A DNA stretch of 64,000 bases, taken from Deltaproteobacteria bacterium Ga0077550 (GTDB taxonomy: Bacteria; Myxococcota_A; Polyangia; Nannocystales; Nannocystaceae). Within the stretch, counting starts at the first letter, position 1. Every line of letters starts with the position of its first letter. Shown piece by piece: positions 1-7,564 of this stretch. The translations under genes were made by a program, and so were the position numbers. Location of the stretch: the NCBI GenBank assembly GCA_001464385.1, contig LNFB01000138.1:1-64000 (forward strand), written 5' to 3'. The notes under the pieces were generated by a model, which did not search any database, had not been told where the DNA came from, and worked only from the letters and a program-made list of their open reading frames with translations.

Positions 1-1703
1 CCCTGTCGCGCGGCCTCGGCCGCGCATTCTCCCTCTCGACGCCGATGACCGCAGCTCTGCTCGCGTGTGATCCCGCACCGCTGCCCGGTCCCGTGGGGCA
101 GCCGCGATACCTGCACAATCAGCCCGCGCCGATCGACGACGCGAACGACCTGGCGCTCTACGTCGCACAATGCCAGGCGGTGCTCGGTCCCATCCCAGAG
201 ATCAGCTGCGACCCCGAGAACCCGGCGCCGAACACCAAGGTCACCCGCATCCCGGTGCTGTACGAGGGAATCCCCCTGGGCTTCGGAGACTCGCGCGAGA
301 GCGACGCCATCCTCGCCCAGCGGCGCGAGAGCGGCGATCGCTCGTGCGACTTCCCCAGCATCGGGGGCGATTTCCCCTGCACGGTCGGGTCGACGCTCGT
401 GCAGTACTCCGACCCGGAGAACCCCAACGTCCAGTGGGTCGGCCTCTGCCGCGGCGTGGACGAGGACGTCGTGGGCTACGACCGCTTCATCGGCAACGGG
501 CTCATCGGCGCCAACGAGAAGACCGGGGAGATGTGTTTCTTCTTCGGCGGGAACCCGGACCCCACGGCGGACTACGAGCTCCCGCGGCTCACCAGCGACG
601 TCCCGGACGGCGGGTCCCTCGCGCCGTGGCTGCCGCCGCGCGACATGCCGGGCTCGTGCCTGTCGTGTCACCCGAACAACGATCCATGGATCATGACGCC
701 GTGGCTGCAGCCCGAATACATGCGCCAGATGCTGCTCGATCCGGCGTATCCGCTGGCGCTCCCGAGCGGCGTGGAGATCGACGACCTGTTGGCGGCGCGC
801 CACATCCGCCAGACACCGCCCGGCCTGAAGACGATGCTGCCGACGCCTCTGCCCGAGGACCGCACCGCGTGGACGGAGGAGGAGATCCTCGTCGACGGCG
901 CCGTGAAGCTCCGGCAGTACCGCGCGGTCGGCTCGAGCTACGTCGCCAACGAGGCCGCCGGCGGCGTCAAACCCCGCACCGGCAGCAAACCCGACAGCTG
1001 GAGCGTCAATTTCCGCGAGCGTCTGCTGCTCGAGCCCATGGCGACGAGCTGCTCGAGCGGCTGCCACGCGATGGCCAACGAGAATTTCACGGGAATGGCC
1101 CACGACAGCCTTGGCAGCAAGTATGCAGTCCCTTACCTCACCGAGATGATGAGCGCCAACGACATGCCAGGGTTCACATGGATGCCGCCCGTGGTCGGCC
1201 CCATCGAACCGTGGATTGATCTGTTCGAGCGCGCCGAGGGGCCGAGCATCCCCGCGATCACTGAATGTCCGATTCCAAAGCAGGTCGACGTCGATCCCGA
1301 GGTCGAGATCGAATGCGACGAGGGCGAGGGCGGTTATGTGACGATTCGATGGACCTACGACAATGACTATGGTGACGTGCCCGGCCGCGACGACGTGCGA
1401 TTCGACGTCGCGCTCGACATCGCCGCGAACGGCGAGGGCGGCCGTGGTGTCGCCGCGAACTCGTCGCTCGAGGGCGTGGCGATGGAGGAGGACGGGCCCG
1501 GCGTGGACGTGCTGCGCGACGTCGCCCCGGATCCCGAGCGCCCCGGCCAGTACGAGCTGATCGTGCCCTTCGTCGGCGCGCAGCCGAATTGGTCGGTCGA
1601 TCTCCAGCCGAAGCGATTCTGCTTCGAGGAGCCCGATCGACGGCCCTTCACCTACGCGCCACCGCACCGCGTCGAGATCGACGTGCTCGCGGCGTGCGGC
1701 TGA
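1..1703 (+). CDS. Secreted c-type cytochrome-like protein, 5' end outside window
   Basis: The frame is open from base 3. The first ATG (45) gives MTAALLACDPAP, a lipobox-like LLAC, but without a charged n-region. The in-frame codons before it encode two arginines and no usual start, so the true start is probably upstream of the window. Numbered from ATG 45, a canonical heme-c motif CLSCH lies at 205-209 and a rarer C-x3-C-H (C336, C340, H341) follows. The last 150 residues are acidic and look like a beta-rich extracellular domain. No enzyme family is recognised with certainty; it is probably an outer-membrane or periplasmic electron-transfer lipoprotein. It converges on the cytochrome P460/peroxidase operon on the opposite strand, which suggests a shared heme-protein locus (inference). 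Confidence 0.7.
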   Translation, partial: LSRGLGRAFSLSTPMTAALLACDPAPLPGPVGQPRYLHNQPAPIDDANDLALYVAQCQAVLGPIPEISCDPENPAPNTKVTRIPVLYEGIPLGFGDSRESDAILAQRRESGDRSCDFPSIGGDFPCTVGSTLVQYSDPENPNVQWVGLCRGVDEDVVGYDRFIGNGLIGANEKTGEMCFFFGGNPDPTADYELPRLTSDVPDGGSLAPWLPPRDMPGSCLSCHPNNDPWIMTPWLQPEYMRQMLLDPAYPLALPSGVEIDDLLAARHIRQTPPGLKTMLPTPLPEDRTAWTEEEILVDGAVKLRQYRAVGSSYVANEAAGGVKPRTGSKPDSWSVNFRERLLLEPMATSCSSGCHAMANENFTGMAHDSLGSKYAVPYLTEMMSANDMPGFTWMPPVVGPIEPWIDLFERAEGPSIPAITECPIPKQVDVDPEVEIECDEGEGGYVTIRWTYDNDYGDVPGRDDVRFDVALDIAANGEGGRGVAANSSLEGVAMEEDGPGVDVLRDVAPDPERPGQYELIVPFVGAQPNWSVDLQPKRFCFEEPDRRPFTYAPPHRVEIDVLAACG

Positions 1704-1727
1704 CGAGGGCGGGCGCATGGTGGAGCG

Positions 1728-3335
1728 TCAAGGGGTGCGCGGGGCGGCGGGGAGCAGCGATCGATCGCCGGCGACCGGGCGATCGGCCGACAGGAACACC
1801 GACTTCCGCTCGGGTGCCGGCGCAGGTTCGCTCGGGGGCGGCGGTGGTGCGGCGACGGGCGGCGGGCTCGCAGGTGCCGCAGCCGCGGGGGCCGGCGCGG
1901 GCGGACGGGGACGCGCGGCGCTCCGACGCGAGCGGCCGCTCGACGCGGGTTCGTCGATCGCCACCGGCACCGCGGCGGCGACGGGCGCGGGGATCGGCGG
2001 GGACGCCGGCGTGGCGATGGCCACGGGCGTGGGCGCGGGCGCGGCCGCATCGAGGCTCGGGGGCGCGACCGGTGGGGACGTCGGCGCGCCGGTGGGCGCC
2101 GGGGCGAGGCCCGCCTGCGTGACCGCGCGATCGACCGAGGCCTCGCCGGGCGCCGGGTCGCGCCCGGCCCCGAGGCCCCAGGCGGTCGCGGCCGAGACCA
2201 GACACGCCACCGCGACGACGCCCGCCCAGCCGGCGACGCGCGCACGCGTACGCGCCGGCGTGGGGATCGCCATCGGCGTCGGCGCGACGTTGGCCGCAGG
2301 GCGAGGGGCCGAACGATCCAGCAATTGGATGAGCCCGGTGTTCCCGACGACGCTGCGCGGCACCGCCGCGACGGCCGTCTGGCCGGTCGGCGTCAACGAG
2401 GGCAGGCGGAAGTAGTTCGCCGGCACGGCGTCGATCAACCGCTCGACGACGATGTTCGCGTCGGCGGGCCGATCCGCGACGTCCTTGGCCAAGCAGTCGT
2501 GGATGAGCCCGATGAGCGCATCCGGCACGTCGTGCCCGTCGGGCAGCAGATCGTGGAGGTCGCGGGGACGATCGTTGATGGTCTTGTAGAAGATCGTCGC
2601 GTCCTCGCAGCCGTCGAATGGCGTGACCCCGGCGAGCAGGCGATAGAACAACACCCCCAGCGCGTAGACGTCGACGCGGAGGTCGAGCGCGCCGCCGAGG
2701 ATGGCCTCGGGCGCGAGGTACCCCGCGGTGCCGAGCACGTAGCCCTCGGTGAGCGGCGCCTCGTTGCGCATGAACTTGGCCAGGCCGAAGTCCAGGACCT
2801 TGACGAAGTTCGCCCGGCCCTTGCGCTCGCAGAGCATGATGTTCGACGGCTTGATGTCGCGGATCATCATCTCGCGCGAATGGGCGTGGCCGACACCCTT
2901 CAGGATCTGCGCCGCGATCGGGACGAATTCCTTCATGCCGAGCCGGCCGAGCCGATTGGCGTAGTCGCCGAGCAGCTCGCCGTCGACCCACTCGGTCACG
3001 AGGTAGGGCCGGCCGTGATCGACGCCGGCGTCGAACATCGACACGATGTTCGGGTGCTCGAGGGACCGCAGGCGCTTGGTCTCGCGCTCGAACCTCGCGA
3101 CCGCGTCGACGTCACCCATCCACCGCCCGGCGAGGAGCTTGACGACCACGTCGCGCTCGGGCTGTCCGCCGTGCGCGGACTCGGTCGCGAGGTAGACGTC
3201 GCCGACCCCGCCGCGGCCGATCAGCCGTCGCAGGGTGTAGATTCCCGCGATCACCCGACCGCTCGCGAGATCATCCGGCAGCGGCGGGGGGCGCCGCGGT
3301 TTGGGGGCTCCACTGAGGAATCGCTCGACCATCAT
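1728..3335 (-). CDS. Transmembrane Ser/Thr protein kinase
   Basis: This is a 535-residue Hanks-type kinase. It has a glycine loop IGRGGVGDVY (39-48), the ATP-anchoring Lys66 (VVVKLL), alpha-C Glu85, the catalytic loop IRDIKPSN (158-165) with Asp160 and Asn165, DFG at 182-184 and the activation-segment end GTAGYLAPE (202-210). The usual His of HRD is Ile. One membrane helix lies near 368-392, followed by a Pro/Ala-rich extracytoplasmic tail with no recognised sensor domain. Its start overlaps the stop of the cytochrome P460 gene by four bases (ATGA), so it is the last gene of a five-gene heme-protein operon. It may signal the state of that system (inference). Catalytic residues suggest an active kinase despite the HRD change. 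Confidence 0.93.
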   Translation of the reverse strand: MMVERFLSGAPKPRRPPPLPDDLASGRVIAGIYTLRRLIGRGGVGDVYLATESAHGGQPERDVVVKLLAGRWMGDVDAVARFERETKRLRSLEHPNIVSMFDAGVDHGRPYLVTEWVDGELLGDYANRLGRLGMKEFVPIAAQILKGVGHAHSREMMIRDIKPSNIMLCERKGRANFVKVLDFGLAKFMRNEAPLTEGYVLGTAGYLAPEAILGGALDLRVDVYALGVLFYRLLAGVTPFDGCEDATIFYKTINDRPRDLHDLLPDGHDVPDALIGLIHDCLAKDVADRPADANIVVERLIDAVPANYFRLPSLTPTGQTAVAAVPRSVVGNTGLIQLLDRSAPRPAANVAPTPMAIPTPARTRARVAGWAGVVAVACLVSAATAWGLGAGRDPAPGEASVDRAVTQAGLAPAPTGAPTSPPVAPPSLDAAAPAPTPVAIATPASPPIPAPVAAAVPVAIDEPASSGRSRRSAARPRPPAPAPAAAAPASPPPVAAPPPPPSEPAPAPERKSVFLSADRPVAGDRSLLPAAPRTP

Positions 3336-3898
3336 TGGCTCTTCCCGAATCCGACCACGAAGTCGCTGTTGATCGCCGCCTCATGGCAATCCATGCAGAA
3401 TCCCACACGGCCCGAGTGCGTGATTTCATCGCCGCGGATCTCGAGCCAGTACCAGTCGTTCCCCGCGGGGTTGTAGCCCTCCGGGGCCTTGTACATGACG
3501 TTGAGGCCGAACATGCCGCCGTCGGAGTCGAAGTGCTCCTTGACCAGGATCGTGTCGACCGGGAACGTCGCGACCACGGTCGGATCGTCCGGGTCGATCG
3601 CCTCGAATGGGTCCTGGGCGTCGGGGGTGCCCCAGACGCGCACCGCAGCGGCGTCGGCGTGGGTCTCCGCGAGCTCGTGGACGTCGGTCAACGGCGCGAG
3701 GTCGGCGTAGGCCTCGGCGGCCGCGCGGACCATCGCGAGGTCGACCTCGACGGGGGCGCCCGACTCGCTGGAGTCGGAGGCGCCGTCGTCGTCCACGTCG
3801 GTACCGGTGGCCCGCGGCACCCGCTCGGGATCGCTGCAGGCGAGCAGCCCCACGAGCGCGGCCCCGAAGGTGGAGTGGAGGATCGTGGCGCGCGTCAT
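3332..3898 (-). CDS. Cytochrome P460-family lipoprotein
   Basis: The 188-residue product begins with a lipoprotein signal ending in GLLAC, then an Asp/Ser-rich linker. The C-terminal half matches the cytochrome P460 family: a Trp-rich strand, a GR-V-GFCMDCH heme motif (C168, C171, H172) and the conserved NSDFV end. Members of this family carry a heme with an extra lysine cross-link and oxidise hydroxylamine or related small molecules, or serve in stress responses; which applies here cannot be told from sequence. It overlaps the genes on both sides by four bases (3895-3898 and 3332-3335), so it is translationally coupled to an upstream lipoprotein and a downstream kinase. Confidence 0.88.
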   Translation of the reverse strand: MTRATILHSTFGAALVGLLACSDPERVPRATGTDVDDDGASDSSESGAPVEVDLAMVRAAAEAYADLAPLTDVHELAETHADAAAVRVWGTPDAQDPFEAIDPDDPTVVATFPVDTILVKEHFDSDGGMFGLNVMYKAPEGYNPAGNDWYWLEIRGDEITHSGRVGFCMDCHEAAINSDFVVGFGKSQ

Positions 3899-4818
3899 GG
3901 TTGCTCCCCGACGACCGATTGCACCGGCACCTCGTCGTAGACGAGCTCCTGGAGGTCATCTGAACGGTAGTACGGCTCGTTGTCGAGGGCCTGCGCGACG
4001 ATCTGGACGCGCACGGTCCCCACGCCATCGGGGAGGACGAGGTATTGATCGGCCGTCATCTGGTTCACGCGCGCCAGGCCCGGCGGGATGATCGAGCTCT
4101 GGTAGTCGAAGTTGCACGCCGGGAGGCACGAGGGCACGTCGGCGTCGACGTAGATGTGCACATATCCCTCGGGCGCCGCGGGGGGCTCGCCGGGGGCGAC
4201 GAATCCGGGGTTCACCAGGGTGAAGTTGAGCGAGGCGATCTCGACCTGCACCCGCGCGCCGTCGGACTCGAAGCGCGCCCCTGGGGGCGGCTCGACGATG
4301 GCGACGTGCTCGCGGCCGTCGTCGACCCAGAAGGCGACGTGGGCGTCGGCCTCGGGGTTGTCGAAGCGCTCGCCGTCCTGGTGGCGCGCGCTCAACACGA
4401 CGTGGTGCAGCCCGCCGGTGGTCGGGATCGGGATCGAGGCGACCTCGAGCCCGGCCTCGAGGTCGCCCGCGGTCACGGCGTCGACCAGGGCGCCATCGAG
4501 GTAGACCTCGACGTAGCCGGCGCGGGCCTCGTCCGACTCGTCGGCCGCGAGCAGCAGATCCTGGCCCTCGAATGCCAGCGGCAGGTTGCCGTCGCCGGGG
4601 GTGAACACCTTCAGCGGGGCAGGCGAGGTGATCGCGAGCGCTGGGCCGCGCAGATCGGCGGTCGCCTGACACAGGCCCTCGCTGCACGCTTGACCGAGCG
4701 GGCACTCGTCGTCCTGCGAACAGACGAAGACGGCCGACGCGTCGGTGTCGAACTCTGCGGCATAGCAGCCGGCGATCGACAGCCACGCGAGCACGATGAG
4801 TGGTTTCCGTCTCGACAT
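3895..4818 (-). CDS. Cys-rich lipoprotein with repeated beta domains
   Basis: This is a 307-residue protein with signal peptide and lipobox SIAGC. A short Cys-rich segment (CSQDDECPLGQACSEGLC) resembles the small disulfide knots common in myxobacterial surface lipoproteins. Two beta-rich domains follow, each with a 'VYLDG' or 'IYVDAD' strand and an acidic loop. It is paralogous to the lipoprotein at 23152-24108 (same order: lipobox, Cys knot, first domain with HHVVLSARHQDG versus HRLAAQLHLSDG, second domain with a VH-DAD-P-C strand). The function is unknown; the fold suggests binding or adhesion. It sits third in the peroxidase/P460 operon, one base after the TPR gene stop and overlapping the P460 start. 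Confidence 0.8.
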   Translation of the reverse strand: MSRRKPLIVLAWLSIAGCYAAEFDTDASAVFVCSQDDECPLGQACSEGLCQATADLRGPALAITSPAPLKVFTPGDGNLPLAFEGQDLLLAADESDEARAGYVEVYLDGALVDAVTAGDLEAGLEVASIPIPTTGGLHHVVLSARHQDGERFDNPEADAHVAFWVDDGREHVAIVEPPPGARFESDGARVQVEIASLNFTLVNPGFVAPGEPPAAPEGYVHIYVDADVPSCLPACNFDYQSSIIPPGLARVNQMTADQYLVLPDGVGTVRVQIVAQALDNEPYYRSDDLQELVYDEVPVQSVVGEQP

Positions 4819-4819
4819 C

Positions 4820-5707
4820 CTAGAACCTCCAGGGGCTGCGCAGGCCCAGCACGTGCGCGGTGACGTTGTCGTTGCGCGCCGCGGCGCGGCGGCGGACGAG
4901 GCCGGTGGTCAGCAGGGCGGCGCCGAGCACCACCAGCGCCGCGCCGGCCGCGACGGACGCGATCTGCAGGCTCTCGAGATCGCGCCCGCGTGCGTCGAGA
5001 TCCTCGGCCTCGGCGAGCCCGAGGCGCTCCGGGTTGCTGCCGTCGCCGAGCCGATCGATGCGCCGGCTGTGGCGGCGCGCGGCCAGCCCGAAGCCGAGTC
5101 CGCCGGCGAGCGCGATTGCAGCACCGACCCCGGCCAGCGTGCTGCCGGAGATGACGAGCGGCCGCACCGACTTCGCCCGCGGATCGTCGGTCATCGTGGT
5201 GCGCCCACTCTGCTCGGTGTTGGTCGGTCGCGGGGGCGGCGGTGACGGGGCGGTCTGCTCGGCGACCAGCACCCGCAGGACCTCGAGCCGCTCGGCGACC
5301 AATGCCCGCTCCTCGAGGGGGATCCGCGGCTGCTCGACGAACTGTTCGTAGCGCCGTACCGCCTCGACGAGCTCGCCCTTCTCCTCGTGGATGCGGCCCA
5401 TGTTGAAGAGATCGGTGGGGTGGGGCGACAGCTCCCAGGCCCGGGCGAAATCCTCGAGCGCACCCTCGAAGTCGTCGTCGAAGTACTTCTGCTCGGCCTG
5501 CTTGCGCAGCGCCGCGGCGCGCTCGGGCGCCGGAGCGTCCTCCGCCGAGCTCGACGCGGCGTCGGGTTCGCCTGCGCGGGCGGGCGCCGGTGCGAGGGCG
5601 AGGGCGAGGGCGGTCGCCGCCGCCATCGGTCCCGCGAAGATCCGCCGTGCGTCGCGGCGCGGGGGGGCGTCCGGGCGCGCTGTCGCGTTGCGGTGCGGGC
5701 GGTTCAT
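4820..5707 (-). CDS. Exported TPR protein with two membrane helices
   Basis: The product is 295 residues. An Arg-rich n-region and a long Ala/Leu stretch form a signal peptide ending near ARA-GEP. A tetratricopeptide region (about 60-150) has the typical pattern ALEDFARAWELSPHP then LFNMGRIHEEKGELVEAV. Two hydrophobic segments (about 185-215 and 250-273) anchor the C-terminus. This plan (signal, TPR, linker, two helices) is common in myxobacterial envelope proteins and suggests a scaffold for partner proteins. Its start overlaps the peroxidase stop (ATGA at 5704-5707), which supports this start although a later Met would also give a signal peptide. Confidence 0.82.
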   Translation of the reverse strand: MNRPHRNATARPDAPPRRDARRIFAGPMAAATALALALAPAPARAGEPDAASSSAEDAPAPERAAALRKQAEQKYFDDDFEGALEDFARAWELSPHPTDLFNMGRIHEEKGELVEAVRRYEQFVEQPRIPLEERALVAERLEVLRVLVAEQTAPSPPPPRPTNTEQSGRTTMTDDPRAKSVRPLVISGSTLAGVGAAIALAGGLGFGLAARRHSRRIDRLGDGSNPERLGLAEAEDLDARGRDLESLQIASVAAGAALVVLGAALLTTGLVRRRAAARNDNVTAHVLGLRSPWRF

Positions 5708-7092
5708 GGCGCCTCCGTGAGCTCGACCGGCAGGGGCTCGCCGTCGAGCGCCCGCAGGAACGCGGTGAGGTCGGCGATCTGCTGGGCGCCGAGGGACAGC
5801 GGCCGCAGCAGCTCGTCTTTGGCGCCCTCGAAGCTGCCATACGCCGCGCCGCCGAGATCGTAGTGCCGCACGACGTCCTCGAGGGTGGCGAAATTCCCGG
5901 TGTGCATATAGGGCGGCGATTGACCCACGCTGCGCAGCGAGGGGGTCTTGAACGCGCCGACCTCGGCGCCCTCGGGGACCACGAAATTCACGGGGCAGCT
6001 CTCCTTCTCGGGGTGGTCGCTATAGGCACCCGCACAATTGAACTTGTCGGCGACCAGCTTCATCACGCCCGCGGCGCGGCCCTGATCCATCTCGGGGACG
6101 TTCTCGCCGCTCTGGGGGATCGCGATGTTGTGGAACTCTCCGTCGGTGAAATTCGGGCCGTTGTGGCAGCCCAGGCAGCGACCCTCGCCGATGAACACCC
6201 GCAGGCCGGCTTTCTCTTCGTCGGTGAGCGACGGGCTGTCGGGCGCGCCCGCGGCGAGGTCGTTCCAGAGCTGATCGAAGCGCGAATTCCGGCTGACCAA
6301 CAATCGTTCGTAGGCGGCGACGGCCTTGCCGAAGTTGGCGTACACGCCCTCGACGGCGTCGCGCGACTCCTGGGGCAGCGCGTCCCACTCGGGCATCCCG
6401 GGTTTGTAGGTCGGGTCGACCAGCGGCAGGCCGGCCCCGTCGCGCAGCTCCGGCATCGCGCCGAACACCGATTCGTATTCGTCGCGATATTCGTCGTACA
6501 GGTGCAGGGCCACCTTGCTGCGGGTCGAGGCCATGGAGGCTGCGCTCTCGGGCACGGCGAGCGCCTGCGCCCACTGGCTGTCCGCGCGGCCGTCCCAGAA
6601 CTGCCAGACGGGTCCGTCCTCGGTCGCCGATCCGAAGGCCCCGTTGAGCAGCCCCGGCGAGGAGCGCCCCGTGATCGCGATGCCGGTGGACAGGTTGGCC
6701 CGCGAATCGCCGAAACCATCCGCCGGCTCGTGGCAGGTCACGCACGAGACCTCGCCGTTGGCGCTGTAACGAGGATCGAAGAACAGGCGCTGGCCGAGCA
6801 GCGCGGCCGCCGGATCGTCGGCCCACGCGTTGGTGGGATCGGGCCGCGGCGCGTCGGGCAGGGGCCCGAGCCAGGCGAGGATCGTCGTGACCTCGTCGTC
6901 GTCGAAGAAGGATCGCGGTCCGCCGTCGCCGGTGCTCGACGACTCGCCGGCCCCGCTGGTGCCGGTGTCCTGTGCAGGGCTGTTGTCCTCGCCGGGGTCC
7001 TCACACGCGACGGACAGCCACGGGGAGCTCGTCAACGCGGCCGCGGACGCGAGTCGAAGCAGGGCGCGCCTTGTTGTGGATGGGTAACGCAT
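5704..7092 (-). CDS. Diheme cytochrome c peroxidase, MauG family, lipoprotein
   Basis: The Met at 7092 is chosen because it gives a clean lipoprotein signal ending in SVAC; the frame stays open upstream to 7329 but that part is not signal-like. The 462-residue product has two heme-c motifs, CVTCH and CLGCH, the family motif W-F-WDGRA, and the C-terminal FKTPSLR-VG-SPPYMHTG. These are the hallmarks of the bacterial diheme cytochrome c peroxidase/MauG group, which reduce peroxide or oxidise protein side chains in the periplasm. It leads a five-gene coupled operon ending with cytochrome P460 and a kinase. About 470 bases upstream are free of genes and probably carry the promoter. Confidence 0.92.
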   Translation of the reverse strand: MRYPSTTRRALLRLASAAALTSSPWLSVACEDPGEDNSPAQDTGTSGAGESSSTGDGGPRSFFDDDEVTTILAWLGPLPDAPRPDPTNAWADDPAAALLGQRLFFDPRYSANGEVSCVTCHEPADGFGDSRANLSTGIAITGRSSPGLLNGAFGSATEDGPVWQFWDGRADSQWAQALAVPESAASMASTRSKVALHLYDEYRDEYESVFGAMPELRDGAGLPLVDPTYKPGMPEWDALPQESRDAVEGVYANFGKAVAAYERLLVSRNSRFDQLWNDLAAGAPDSPSLTDEEKAGLRVFIGEGRCLGCHNGPNFTDGEFHNIAIPQSGENVPEMDQGRAAGVMKLVADKFNCAGAYSDHPEKESCPVNFVVPEGAEVGAFKTPSLRSVGQSPPYMHTGNFATLEDVVRHYDLGGAAYGSFEGAKDELLRPLSLGAQQIADLTAFLRALDGEPLPVELTEAP

Positions 7093-7564
7093 CGATCGAA
7101 AGGCCTCGCAGGAGGGAGAGACGAACCAGGGACGGGGGCGTGGCCGCACGACCTTTCGGCCGTACGTCCATTCGATCGCGCGGCCCTTCGGTCGCGCGAT
7201 CACTGACCATCGCCGCACGCCGTCGATCGCAGGATCGCGGGTGGGGGACCAAGACGGGCGTTGCGCCGCGTCCAGCCAACCAAGGGGCGAGTTGAATTGC
7301 AGCATAGCGGAGCCTGCGCGCGGAGGCAAGCATTACACGACGTAGAAATTGTGTTTCCCATCGCACGCAGTGTCCCATCGCGCGGACGGTGAAATGATCG
7401 AATTCGCGGATCAGCGCCGTGTTGCGGCCTCGAATTCGGATGAATCGGATCGTGCGCGCGTTCTGGCCGTGTGGCCGCGCAGTTCCAGCGCAGCCAATGC
7501 GATGACGCTGGCCATCGTAACAGTCTTGTCGGCCAATGCGTTGGCCAATGGACGACGCACACGC
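7093..7564. other. Intergenic region between peroxidase operon and kinase-TPR gene
   Basis: There is no convincing gene here. The stretch is less GC-rich than its surroundings, with patches such as gaaatgatcgaattcg near 7390-7405, and would contain the promoter of the leftward peroxidase operon. At the right end, just past the stop of the kinase-TPR gene, lies a perfect inverted repeat at 7531-7546 (annotated separately). The motif CCAATG occurs three times between 7494 and 7550. No recognisable operator or riboswitch was found. Confidence 0.5.
7531..7546. terminator. Perfect hairpin after kinase-TPR gene
   Basis: GGCCAA (7531-7536), a TGCG loop and TTGGCC (7541-7546) form a perfect 6-bp stem with a 4-base loop. 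It begins 19 bases beyond the stop of the leftward gene ending at 7565. There is no clear T run on the minus strand, so it may act as an RNA 3'-end stabiliser or a weak terminator. Confidence 0.4.

Noticed and set aside
7093-7329. N-terminal extension of the peroxidase to 7329
   Set aside because: The extension is not signal-like; Met at 7092 gives a proper lipoprotein signal.
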